A DNA stretch of 32,858 bases from Chara braunii (lineage: Eukaryota; Streptophyta; Charophyceae; Charales; Characeae), in assembly GCA_003427395.1 (NCBI GenBank), contig BFEA01000436.1, forward strand, positions 1,232,236-1,265,093, read 5' to 3'. Shown in pieces: positions 9,962 through 19,975 of the stretch. The position numbers were made by a program, and so were the translations under genes. Within the stretch, counting starts at the first letter, position 1; the number at the start of each line of letters is the position of its first letter. The notes under the pieces were generated by a model. That model was not told the DNA's origin and made no database searches. It worked only from the letters and a program-made list of their open reading frames with translations.

Positions 9962-11150
9962 CGTCCGATTGTCGTGAGGGTTATTGCCGATAGGGCCTGC
10001 GCAGTTCCTCCCCCGCTCAACGAAACGGGTCGTGGATCACATGAATCTGACGCCTGGAAGGCCTCGTGGAATTATGCCCTGCTCGTAGTGTCGAATAAGC
10101 CTAAAAGGGTGTAAGATTTCCTGAGTTAGGGCCGTCGCTTTGTTTCGTTACCGTGGACACCCCTCCGTTGGCGTGTTGTGCTGATGCGGTTGGCCCGTAA
10201 GAGCATCGATTCGAGGGACAATTATGCACGCTCAGGGCCCCCAGTCCTAAGCACCCATTGCTGATGGGGGCTGGGCCCGACGGCACTGACGAATTGGCAC
10301 ACTCCTTACGTCCGATCTGCGTGATGAATGGGCCCTTTACATCGCGTGTGGGCGGACGACAAAGGCCCGGTCTTTGGCAACCCCCAGGGCGAGGGCCCAG
10401 TCCCGCCCAGAGGATTTACGACGACGAGCAGGGCTGTACAACGAACCCCCCCCCCCCCCCCTTCCCCCGCACATTTCGCTTTTCTGTTCTCGTTGGGGAG
10501 TTGTTGCCGAACGAAACACACGCACTCGTGACCGTCAACATGAGCGCTCGCAGATCGAGGTGACTAGAGTCATTGCCATACAAAACGCCATCGCTATCCC
10601 TAGCGCCATCGCATTCCACGTCGCCACAACAGCTATCCACGGCGACGACGACGAGCGTCCACCAACCACGGTCGACGCTCACTACGGAGGCAGCGCGCGA
10701 CTGGTATGGACTCGCCTGGAGTCCTCACTCATGCACCCTGCGCAGTATTCGCTCCCTCGCTCCCTCGCTGCTTTTCTTTATCTCGTCATCTTAAGGTGTG
10801 TATCTCGTCCCTCTTCCCGTGGTTATCCAGCCCTCTTTCACTTTGTCTATCTCGTAATCCATCCACGTCATCGGTTTAGTGCCATTGCTCCCAACCATCC
10901 GTCGATGTCGTCCGTCCATGGACAGGCATCTCGCTCGGTTCCTGCGCGATCTTCACGCCTCTCCTATAACATCTTCGCTCGTCTCCTTTTCTATCGTCAT
11001 ACTGCTTCTTTCGCGCTCTCGCGATGTGACGGACCTGAAGGATCTTGAGGTTTACCATTTGCATCGTTCTCATAATTTTTCGGTAAGTTCCTTTGAAGGA
11101 CGATCAATCACGGGGAAGAAAAGCTAATCGCCAGTAAGTCACGGACAGAG
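9962..11150. other. no supported gene; poly(C) tract at 10446-10461
   Basis: The segment is moderately GC-rich with several overlapping frames and no convincing domain. A run of 16 C followed by TTCCCCC lies at 10446-10461. A palindromic stretch with GGGCCCCCAG and CTGGGCCC lies near 10233-10277. I find nothing that decides a coding strand. Confidence 0.4.
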
Positions 11151-11204
11151 GCGGATTCCATTTATCGGTCGTGTCGGCTCATGCGCCACACTGATTCAAA
11201 GATC

Positions 11205-11645
11205 CGCATGCATTCAGTGGTTTGCGTTGTGGATCTATGAATGCATGTGGATCTTTATCTCACCCATGTGGATCCGCTCGTACAAATCTACGAACTCGTG
11301 TGCACCCATCTCTGATGCGTGTGAATCTATCAATGTGTGTGGACCTATGGAAATGGATCTAGGAAGTGCGTGGATCTAACTCTCATGTATGTGGATGTGT
11401 GCATGTGGATCTATGAATGTGAGTGCATTCATCTTTCATATACGTGGATCTATGAATACGTGTGGACCTTTGTAATGTGGATCTAGGAATGCGCGTGGAA
11501 AATTCTCTCATGCATGTCACAGTGGATCCATGAATGTGTTTGGACGTTTGAATTTGGATCTGGAAATGTGAGTTGATCTATCTGTCATGCATGTAGATCT
11601 AAGATATTTTGTTTGTGGATCTATGAATGCATGTGGACCTAATTC
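11205..11645. repeat. degenerate minisatellite, GTGGATCTATGAATG core
   Basis: The words GTGGATCTATGAATG, TGTGGATCTAGGAA and CATGTGGATC recur more than ten times at roughly 25-45 bp spacing, with CTCATGCATG spacers. Copies are strongly diverged and the spacing is irregular. No gene is visible. Confidence 0.65.
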
Positions 11646-11659
11646 TGTCGATCGAACTC

Positions 11660-12115
11660 CTGCAATTGATTGAACGATTGATTGATTAGTGTACATAGGT
11701 AACATAGCTCACGACCAACCAGTCACCTGAATCCAGTTCTCGTTGTGTGTGCATTCGCTTTGGATTTGCTTTTTTTTATTAACCAAGTAGGGAGGTAGGA
11801 AATCGCACACTGGATTGCACTCGACTAATCAGTCAAGCAAGCAAACAAACAATCAATCACTAAGCAGCCAATCGATCACTCAACCAATCGTCCAAGCATG
11901 CAACCAATCAAACATCTCATCTGTTAGTCAACAAAGCAAGCAGTCGATCAATAAACTAAGCGGTCGATCCACCACTTAACCAACCAGCCAAGCATGCAAT
12001 CAATGAGACATCACATCTACCAGTCAGCGAACAGTGATATCATTGGATGTTTGATTGATCGCATGCTTGCCTAATTAGTCGATTGCTCGGTCGGTTGCTT
12101 AGATAATCGATTGGT
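11660..12115. repeat. CAATCAATCA-type degenerate repeat with ~96-bp periodicity
   Basis: CCAAGCATGCAACCAATCAA at about 11893 recurs as CCAAGCATGCAATCAATGAG near 11989. Both are followed by ACATC(T/A)CATCT and (T/C)AGTCA(A/G)C. Between and around them the words CAATCAATCA and AATCGAT repeat. At about 12056-12115 inverted words (GATTGATCGCATGCTTG) appear. Confidence 0.55.
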
Positions 12116-12568
12116 CGGGTGCGAGGTACGAATCCGGAACGGCCACAGACAAGGAGGTCCCCTGCCTAAGCCGCCACTACATGTCGGCAAACCTCGATCA
12201 TCGACGAACTTCATTGTTCATCAACGAACCGCATGGAAGTTCGCCCGACTGAATGACAAAGATCGCCTGCATCCAGACTTCGCTAATCATCGCATAAGAC
12301 AAAGTTAAAAAAACAGACCACAAAACGCAGAACACAGGCCTCATGCAACGCAGAACGCGGGCCGAAACTTGAAGTCTGCCGGTATTCGTACTTCACACAA
12401 TGCCCAAATGCCCCGACGATAATTGAAGTCCGCCGGTATCCGACCTCACATGCTGCGCAAAGGCGAAATTGGTCCAATTTAGTTAACAACACCGCTTTTG
12501 TGATCGCAGCTAGACGTATAAACTACTCAAGTTCTCTGGGATCCAAACTTCACAGATTGGCCAAAAAC

Positions 12569-12739
12569 CAGGGCTACCAGAGTGGCCCGAGGTCACTTGC
12601 CCAGCCGGGCCAAAAAAAATTAAGAATTTTTAAATAAAAAAAAATATTTTTACATTTTGATTTTATTTTTAAATCGGTAAAGACTTTTGATGTGACCCTA
12701 AGGCAAAAGTTGTTCAGTTTATTTTTCTGCATAACATAG

Positions 12740-12789
<50 letters not shown>

Positions 12790-12854
12790 GGAGTCTTCCT
12801 AGTCCTTGCATGAGCTGGCCGTCCGGGGCCCGGGTGGCCCGGCTGGTAGCCTAG
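12569..12854. mobile_element. 286-bp hAT-like non-autonomous element
   Basis: The left end CAGGGCTACCAG (12569-12580) is mirrored by CTGGTAGCCTAG at the right end (12843-12854), 10 of 12 matching, with further GGCC-rich symmetry inside. The flanks are CCAAAAAC (12561-12568) and CCAAACAC (12855-12862), an 8-bp duplication with one mismatch. Ends beginning CAGGG with an 8-bp duplication are the hAT signature. The interior has an AT-rich stretch and a run of 44 T at 12742-12785, and no transposase. It sits between copies of the 24-bp palindrome. Confidence 0.7.
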
Positions 12855-14127
12855 CCAAACACAGCAAATCATGAAGTCCGGATGCCGGCGGACTTGAGTG
12901 ATTCTCTCCTCTCATACAAGTGTTGGAATCTTCGGACATTGTGGGTATGGTACCTAGGTTTAACCTTAGTAACACAGCGATTCCAAGTATTGCAGAACAT
13001 GGGGTAAAATGTTAAGTCCGCCGACATTCGAACTTCACATGTTGTCCAAATGGGGCGCGTAAAGCAGTTTGAAGATGACATGTGAGCCCTTGAAGTTCGC
13101 CGACATCCAAACTTCACAGATTGCCCGGAAATATCAAATCCGAAAGTCCACATACCAGCGAACTTGAGCGATTCGCTCCTTCCGCAGGAATATTGATGTC
13201 TGCATGTTAGCGAAGCCCACCATTACAAGCCTTCCATTATCACTTGTACTTCGCTGGGATCCCTTCGACCACTTTGGGGAGGGGTATTAGATTTACCCTC
13301 GGTAACACCACAATTCCAAGCATTGCAAGACATGAGAGAAAACGTGAAGTCCGTTCTCATCCGAACTTCGCACATTTCCCGAATGAGGCAAGTGAAGAAG
13401 TTTGGATTGCGGCAAACTTTGTGCAACAAAGTCAACAACTGGACTCCTGCAACTGCAGAGGATGTGTGACTTGCTCAAGTTCTCCGACATCCGGCTTCAC
13501 GCATTGCCAAAAAAATGCAAATCCTGAAGTACGGATACCGGCGGACTTGAGCGATTCCCAGCTCTACTGCGAGCAATGACGTCCACAAGTTGAGGAACCC
13601 CGTAAGAACACCCTTGCCTGCGGCATTTGGAGTTCACCGGGAGCCGACATTAGAATAATATGTGAAGGGTGTTCGGTTTAACCTCAGGCACACCGCGGTT
13701 CAACCTCGGTGACTCCACAGGAAAAGGCAACAGGTCTCATGGTTCGCCGAAATGGGTTCAGGTCCACCGGGATATGAACTTGACAAATGATGCCCGTAAT
13801 CGGGCTAGTCGCATCGTAGGGGGGGCATGAGTCGGGTGATAGTTTAGCCATACGCACTGATTGCTCGCGTTGGTCGGAGTGGGGTGTTAGAGGGCCTCCT
13901 ACTCAAAGTTCGTCGGACTCCGTACTTCGCATGCAACATCCGCATATTATGCGCTCCCATCGGTAGAATGAGGATGCGGTTTGCGATTTTGAATTCCCCC
14001 CGCCATCCGCACGCCTTCCTGTCGCTTGACTTCTATTCCACTGGGATCCGAACTTCTTCAGCTGGGGGGTTTCTTGAAGTTGTCTGTGTGGTGGCTTGCT
14101 TCGTTTGCTTTGTCTTTTGCAAACACA

Positions 14128-14768
14128 ATGTCTACTCTGGGGGGTGAGGAGCAGGTTGTCGAAACCTCCCGGAGAGGGTCAAGAGAAAACTCAGCAAGAC
14201 GGTCTTCTACCACCGCCAAATCGCGGTCCTACCATGTCAGGACCAAATGGTTCGTCGATTGGTGTTGTGGGGATGTTTTAGACCCCGCTAAGCAGTCGTC
14301 TGGTCCTATCATTTTCATCGAAGACCACCACCAGCGTAGAGTGCTTGGGGCCGTCGTCGAGTGGGAGGATGTGAAGGAGGGTTGTCGCCATTTCAAGATG
14401 AACACTGTTTACGGTTCAAAGGGCAACTTCCTTGCTAATTCGAAAGGGAATGGGGTCATGACATGATTTGGAACCTCGGAACCATTCAGTCGGTGATCCT
14501 AAAGGGCGAGTGGATCATGACCCTCATTGACGGTGAAGGGGGATGGTCGTCATACGCTCGCCAGTCCAAGTCCAGATACCTTGAACTCGCGAGGATTTCG
14601 GTGGTCGACAAAGTGAGGGCTGAAAATCCAGAGCTTCCACACACCGACCTGTCCATCGGTTCCACTGCTGATCGTTTTTTTCACAAACTTCACAACAGTC
14701 AGTGGTTGGACCTGTCGGACGAATTTTACGACCTCGACATGAGCCCTTCGAAGGGAAGGGTGAACTGA
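14128..14768 (+). pseudogene. hypothetical protein, two overlapping frames
   Basis: An ATG at 14128 (context ACAATGTC) opens a 112-codon frame ending at 14466. A second frame begins with the ATG at 14463 and runs to a TGA at 14766-14768. The protein text changes frame near 14440-14463, so this looks like one ancestral reading frame with an indel. The first part contains WFVDWCCGDVLDPAKQSSG and WEDVKEGCRHFKMNTVYG; the second contains SRYLELARISVVDKVRAENP. I do not recognise the family. It lies immediately downstream of a palindrome copy at 14036-14056. It could be the upstream part of the same decayed gene or element as the segments to 15963. Confidence 0.4.
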
Positions 14769-14995
14769 TACCCCCTTCGACTGGGCCACTGGGGTGTTCA
14801 GCGGGGGTGCCTCCTGGGGGTGGAGGGGACAGGGACTGAGGGGAGGTGATGAGGGGACTGGCAAAGGCGTCGACTCCCCCCTAGTGGACAGAATGGGCCT
14901 CACGACGAAGTGACGACAACAGAAGGCGGTGGTGGGGTGGGGAGGGCTCCCTCGCTCGACATGCAGTTGTGGGCTCCAGTCCAGAACCTACGGTG

Positions 14996-15302
14996 AAGTC
15001 CGCCGACATCCTGACTTTGTCGTGAGAGGCATCAGCCCCCTGCTCAACGACAGAGAGGTCGGTCGCCTTAATTGGTGTTGGCAGCGGCTCAAAAGAAGGG
15101 ATTCCAATCACCGACGAAAAATCCAAGTTCGCTGAGATCCGAACTACACCGGTTGAGGTGCTAGGGCGGGAATCTGCCGTGCAGAGCGGGGCGAGGGCGG
15201 GAGTGCCCAGCGAGGACGCCGCGTCGAATTGTGCCGAAATCCGCACTTCGCTTGGGGACGGTCTTCCGTCTAGCGGTGGTGATGCGCGGGACCGAACTGT
15301 GT
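14996..15302 (+). pseudogene. coding-like segment with palindrome-encoded peptides
   Basis: Read from 14996, one frame gives KSADILTLS, a TGA, then about 90 open codons to a TAG near 15300. Two palindrome copies (14995-15018, 15123-15146) and a half copy (about 15237) fall in this same frame, encoding KSADILT, KFAEIRTT and AEIRTS. Since 24 bp is eight codons, each full copy adds a short peptide without shifting frame. The segment between is Gly/Ser/Ala/Glu-rich and low in complexity. No domain is recognisable. The frame may be real but decayed, or open only because of GC-rich composition. Confidence 0.3.
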
Positions 15303-15377
15303 CAACTTAGGGGGAGGGGCGACCTACAACGTAAACGGAAGAGTGTGAAAGTGGATCACGCACTGGCCTGAGAACGT

Positions 15378-15963
15378 CGAAGTCCGTCGGGATCCGAATT
15401 TCTTCAAAAGGGGGTCCTTGGGCTGGAATTTTGATGGCGGCGGGAGGTTCTACGCGCGTGAAAGCAGAAGAGCGGTCGGCGGAATTAGACACGGGTTCGG
15501 GGGAAGGGATGAATTGTAGCGAAGGGACGAAGGGGAGGAAGGGGAAGAAGGGGAGGAAGGGGAAGAGAAAGGGTTGACTGGTTTGCTTGAAGGGGAAGAA
15601 AATGACAAAGGGAACATGGATAATGAAGAGGAGGGAAGGAAGGAAAGAATAGAGGGTTCTGATGTGGAGGATGGTGACGAGGATGCCGACTCTGACGATT
15701 CTTCCGATGAGTTCAGGCGACTATACGGACAACATCATGGGCATAATGTCGATGCCGGCGCAACGGGGATGGAGATGGACACGCAGTTGGTTCATGACCT
15801 TTCCACAGAGCGTGAAGACTATGAAGTTCAACAACTTCCATCTGCTATCGAAAACCAAGATGGGTGTCATGAGGTTTCCATTGCTATGATCCTGCCTAAA
15901 CCGAGTCGTTGGAGTCGTCGTATGAGCATCGAGGAATTTATCGATAGCATCCTCGGCGGCTAG
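15378..15963 (+). pseudogene. acidic low-complexity hypothetical protein with frame change
   Basis: From 15380 a frame beginning KSVGIRISSKGG (translated from a palindrome copy) runs through a Lys/Gly-rich stretch to a TGA near 15575. A second frame, open from a TAG near 15520, reads a Glu/Gly-rich stretch, then EGSDVEDGDEDADSDDSSDE, and ends in SRRMSIEEFIDSILGG with a TAG at 15961-15963. The switch falls in a (GGGGAAGAA)n-like purine tract at about 15524-15572, where slippage indels are likely. Acidic tracts of this type occur in nuclear and TE-encoded proteins, but no function can be assigned. Confidence 0.35.
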
Positions 15964-16853
15964 CAGGCATCCATTCATTTGTCTGCTACATCAAACGTTG
16001 AGGGTCTTGGCAACGTCACACCTTCGGTGCCTGCTGCTCTCACTTTCTCGTCGCTGAGCTCTCCTGTAGTGGCAAGCATCTTTGCCAGCAGAGGGGAGTG
16101 CGAAGTCGAGGGCCGACAACATGTTACGTCCCCAAAAAAGTCTAGCAACGGCGCTCTAGATGTCGCGGTGGTGGGATTAGCCGCACCGACTTCTCCAACA
16201 AAGGGGGGGAGGGATAGACCGGCTGGTAAGCGGTGAACAATGCCACTAACCTCTGCACACCCACAAAGACAAAATGCGAGAGCATGACTTTCGTCGTAAT
16301 TCGGATTTCGGCAGACTTCAATCCACACCATGCACACAAGGAGTGACCGCAGTGCTTGTCAATACGAGGAAGTGCGGATGCCGGCGGACTTGAATCGCCA
16401 CTCCTTCCTGCTACATGAGATCGGCGCTCCAGTGGAGGGAATGCTTGTCGGGGCCAGCCTCGAAGGAGGGTTGGCTTTCTCTTGTCGGATGGACTAGTGG
16501 TTTTAGTCTGCTCGTATCCGCACTTCCTCTTTCGATGCGTATAGCGGTCAGTCTGTGTGTGCATGCTGTGGACAAAAGTCCGTCGAAATCCCGACTTCGG
16601 CGAACATCGTCCTTTCGTTTCTGTAGCTTGTTGTAGTTTTCCTTTGTCCAGGGCGGGGTGTCTAGCTCGAATGCCCTCTTCGCTATGTTGTCCAGCCGCA
16701 AACACGCTCCTTGGTGCTCAGCGCCATGCGAAATCAGTGCTCTTGGAGAGGTTATGCGTCTTATGGGTTGTTCCATTATTTTAGATTATCCTTCCGTCGG
16801 ACTCGTGTTGGGATACGTGTATTCATTTCTCATTTTCTCTTTCTTCTGTTTTA

Positions 16854-17044
16854 CAGGGGTAGGGTCATCTCGCAAACAAAGGTTCTCGAGATATCCGCGC
16901 ATAAATTGCAGAAAGTCCCCGGGTTGACGACAAAAAACAAGGATATGTNCAGGGGTAGGGTCATCTCGCAAACAAAGGTTCTCGAGATATCCGCGCATAA
17001 ATTGCAGAAAGTCCCCGGGTTGACGACAAAAAACAAGGATATGT
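16854..17044. repeat. exact 95-bp duplication joined by an N
   Basis: The 95 bases from 16854 (CAGGGGTAGGGTCATCTCGC) to 16948 are repeated without any difference at 16950-17044. A single N sits at 16949. Neighbouring repeats are strongly diverged, so exact identity with an ambiguous base at the seam points to an unmerged contig overlap and not to biology. Confidence 0.75.
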
Positions 17045-17069
17045 TAAGGGCATCAGGGGTTGATGTCTA
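16857..17069 (+). CDS. possible exon, hypothetical protein
   Basis: CTCTTTCTTCTGTTTTACAG immediately before 16857 is an excellent plant-type 3' splice site with a long pyrimidine tract. After it a frame reads GRVISQTKVLEISAHKLQKV, crosses the duplicated 95 bp, and ends in LRASGVDV with a TAG near 17068. If the duplication is an assembly artefact, the exon is about 39 codons. I see no matching upstream donor with confidence and do not recognise the protein. It could belong to the Ulp1-like relic that follows. Confidence 0.35.
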
Positions 17070-17363
17070 GATCGGAAAGAAATAGCATTTTATAGTCATT
17101 GAGTAGTGTCTTTCCCTCCTACCCCTGAAGAAGGGGACGTATCCACGATTCGTGACTAGAGGTCACACCATGTATGAGAAATACTTAGCAATCCGTCGTG
17201 CTATGAAGGACAATCCTTAGAGCCGCGTTTCTCACTGCCCCGCCTATGCGTTGCCCGATGTTGTGCAGTGTGTGTCACAGCGCGTGGAGCACGTGGGGGA
17301 AACTTTGCTCCAGCAACTGCGCCTAATCGTTTACGGGTTGTGGACGACATTATGTGAGGCTCG

Positions 17364-18412
17364 ATGCCGCCTCTCACAGTTCTCTTTACCATCGCCGATA
17401 ATCACTTGCGCATTGCAGCGAAAGATCTCCTCACCCTTTTGCATATCGAGGGCAAGGTGAATGATGAAGTGGTTAATTTCTACATGGCACTTCGGGGGTC
17501 GACCACATGTGCGACACGTGATATGTCGTCGAACCTTCGTGTCTTCAACTTTGATTCATTCTTCTTCGATAAGCTGCAACTTGAAGGACACAATTGGGTG
17601 AAAAGGTGGGCAAAAAACGTAGATCTATTTAAGTACGATATTATCTTTGTGTCTGTCTACACACATAATGATAATTGGATCTGTGTAGCATCGCGCTCGG
17701 GCTCGGTAACCGAACCGGAACGCTCGGTACCGAGCCCGAACGCGGCCCAAAATAGACCGAGCCCGAGCATTTTTTTATTTTTATTTATTATATATATATA
17801 TATATATAGGGGTTAGAGGGCCCAGTGGGCATCACTCATCACTCCTAAACATACACACACACACACACCATACACACGCACCCCAGGCACCCCATAGACA
17901 CCCCACACACACCCTACACACCACATACACATGAGGACGCGCTCGGCAGCCCCCTAATTTGCGCTCGGCCGAACATGTTCGGTTGGGGCTCGGCCGAGCA
18001 TCCGAACACGTTCGGCTGCTTGGTGGGGCGCCGAACATGTTCGGTGTGCTACACAGAATTGGATCCTACTCTCCGTTAACTTAAGAGACAATGTCTTGGA
18101 AGTTTTCGATTTTTTTCATCACGTTATAGCAGATAGGGATTTTTACCTCAGCCTTTTCGATTTGATTGTACAGTATTTATAATAGGAAATATTACATAGT
18201 CGGTAACATAGGAGTTGGAAGTCGATGGTGACGAATGTTGTTGTGGAAGGAGTTCCCAGACAAGTGGATGGAGCAAGTTGCGGGTGTTCATGTTGATGTT
18301 AGCGACGTTGTTGCAATGTGGTGATTGGCCACCTTTCACGTTCTCTCATATAAATATCCCGCTTATTCGGCGACAATTGACAACTTGTATACTAGAAGGT
18401 CATTGTCTTTAA
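17364..18412 (+). pseudogene. Ulp1/SENP-type C48 cysteine peptidase relic, split by an insertion
   Basis: Family knowledge: C48 peptidases cleave SUMO-like proteins with a His-Asp-Cys triad and an oxyanion Gln. Seen here in order: DLLTLLHIEGKVNDEVVNFY near the N-terminus, RVFNFDSFFFDKL, VKRWAKNVDLFKYDIIFVSV, and DNW where HW is usual. After the insertion at 17681-18056 come ILLSVNLRDNVLEVFDFF (the Asp strand), VPRQVDGASCG (oxyanion Gln and catalytic Cys), and VFMLMLATLLQCGDWPPFTF. Damage: the 376-bp insertion, in-frame stops at 18180, 18183 and 18204, a 1-bp loss in the G run after SCG (about 18281), and Asn at the catalytic His position. Frame is preserved across the insertion site when element and one target copy are ignored. 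The N-terminus is uncertain; a related frame with a stop at 17219 starts at an ATG near 17171. It may be a host gene or a TE-captured peptidase. Confidence 0.75.
17681..18056. mobile_element. 376-bp hAT-like MITE inserted in the Ulp1-like gene
   Basis: The ends are exact 10-bp inverted repeats, CTGTGTAGCA at 17681-17690 and TGCTACACAG at 18047-18056. The flanks are an exact 8-bp duplication AATTGGAT (17673-17680, 18057-18064). An 8-bp duplication indicates the hAT superfamily. Subterminal regions are full of GCTCGG, CCGAAC and CGAGCCC words in both orientations, typical of non-autonomous plant hAT elements. The centre has (TA)n near 17790-17806 and (AC)n near 17850-17868. No transposase is encoded. 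Confidence 0.85.
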
Positions 18413-19165
18413 TGGTGATGTAGTTCTCCCAAACTTTCTTTTGACAGTGTTCTATGCATTAATGATTTATGATACATAACATTATTCAACTCTTATTTTG
18501 ACAACAATCTTGGTTTCTTTAATTGTTACGAGTTTAAGTTTTCTTTGACATTCTCACTACCCATTTTACGCCATGTGCAGACTTCGTGATCTTTGTCATA
18601 AGTCTGTCGTTTTTCATGCACCGGAACTTGTTTGCATTGAATTTCATATTTCAAATATTTATGCAGGACAACCTAAAGTGCACATATGATTGACATCAGA
18701 TAATATCCAAACTTGTGGTGTTATATCACAAAGAGTGTGTGGATGCAAGTCAAAACTCGGCAAGTATATGAGTTTGTGGTTCTTAATGCAAAGATCACGC
18801 ACTTAACGACTCTTCCGTGTACATCTATTCAGATGCCTTCTGACTACCTGCATTATATGTAATGAACAACTTTGCGTTCATAACCTTAAATTTTGGGGGT
18901 CGCAAGTTGAGGTGTGGGTTCCATTGAAAATATACAACATTCGAAAATCTTGTGTAATATAACAGGTATTGTGGCGAAAAAGGATGTATGTTAAAATTAA
19001 GTGGTTGTAAAAAAATGAAAACGTTTCTTGTCTAAATAATAGTCATCCACACCCAACACATGTCTAACTATCCATATTGTCGATAAATATATTTCAATTA
19101 CTTTGACTAGTATTCTAACTGTTATAGTATTTAAAGATGATGACAAAAAATAAAATTTTATATAT
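18413..19165. other. AT-rich DNA, no supported gene
   Basis: This follows the Ulp1-like relic. It contains several pyrimidine tracts ending in AG that could be splice acceptors (for example GCCATGTGCAG near 18580) but no open frame that continues the peptidase. Short minus-strand frames are AT-rich and unconvincing. Confidence 0.4.
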
Positions 19166-19975
19166 CGAACAAGAATACAATGACACATTACTCATCACAA
19201 TTATCAACAAGTCTAGATCTCAGCACACATCCAAACAATTGTCACGGTCGAGAGGATAAATTTGTCTGTCATTACAACTCTAAACAAGTCCGGATCTCAT
19301 CAAACATCCACATAACCGTATCGGTCGAGAGGATGACCATGTTTGTGCTACTTAGGAATAACCTAAACAAACATATCCAACAAGGATACAATTATGACAC
19401 CTGGCTCATCACAATTGTGCACAAGTATGGATCTCAGCACACTTCCGCATCTCGGGCGAATGAATGGGCGTTACTATCATTACACTTCTAAAGAAATCCG
19501 GATCTCATCAAACATTCAAACAACCGTCTCAAGCGAGAGGATGGGTATGTCTGACCAACTTAGGAATATTAACCTAAAAAAATGAAATATCTAACAAGTT
19601 CACAATCATGACACATTTCCATCACAATTATACACAAGCATGGATCTCAACACACTTCCGCTTCTCATGCGAGAGGATGAGTGTGCCTACCATTACACTT
19701 TTAAAGAACTCAGGATCTCATCAAACATCCAAACAAATGTCTCGGATGACAGGATGGAAATGTTTGTGCTACGTAGGAATAAATATATCCAACAAGCCTT
19801 ATGATAGAATCATGACACTTGACTCATCACCATTATAAACAAGTATGGATCTCAACATACTTCCGCATCTCAGGCAAGTAGATGGGCGTGTTACAATTAC
19901 ACTTCTAAATAAGTCAGGATCTCATCAAACATCCAAAAAATTGTCTCGAGGGAGAAGATGGGCAAGCCTACGTTG
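19166..19975. repeat. four-copy satellite, unit ~205-215 bp, built of two half-units
   Basis: GACAC followed by a variable four bases and TCATCACAAT recurs at about 19181, 19396, 19609 and 19814. Each unit has a first half around AAGTATGGATCTCAGCACAC then TTCCGCATCTC, and a second half around AAGTCCGGATCTCATCAAAC then ATCCAAAC. Both halves end in CGAGAGGATG. The halves resemble each other and also the reverse orientation of the 24-bp palindrome (AAGTNYGGATCTC). Divergence between units is moderate. Confidence 0.8.

Larger units (their letters stand above)
3803..16599. repeat. dispersed 24-bp palindromic repeat, about 35 copies
   Basis: The consensus is three octamers, GAAGTYCG, CCGGGATC and CGAACTTC; the outer octamers are inverted copies and the core is asymmetric, so orientation can be scored. 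Forward copies start near 3803, 4127, 4962, 5025, 5604, 6208, 6792, 7307, 8117, 8383, 12371, 12425, 12528, 13012, 13092, 13346, 13476, 13905, 14036, 14995, 15123, 15379 and 16575. Reverse copies start near 3887, 7136, 8210, 8477, 12873, 13143, 13397, 13526, 16296 and 16369. Most keep at least 18 of 24 positions. Spacing is irregular outside the tandem arrays. Confidence 0.85.

Noticed and set aside
10258-11127. Overlapping plus-strand frames of up to 224 codons
   Set aside because: They overlap in several frames across a poly(C) tract, have no domain, no supported ends, and composition typical of GC-rich non-coding DNA.
3803-16599. CRISPR-like array (short palindromic repeats with spacers)
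   Set aside because: Spacing is irregular, repeats occur in both orientations and are diverged, and the DNA is eukaryotic with no cas genes.
18173-18211. A 39-bp intron removing the three stops in the Ulp1-like relic
   Set aside because: It has GT...AG ends and preserves frame, but 39 bp is too short for a plant-type intron and would remove residues the domain normally has between the Asp strand and the Gln/Cys motif.
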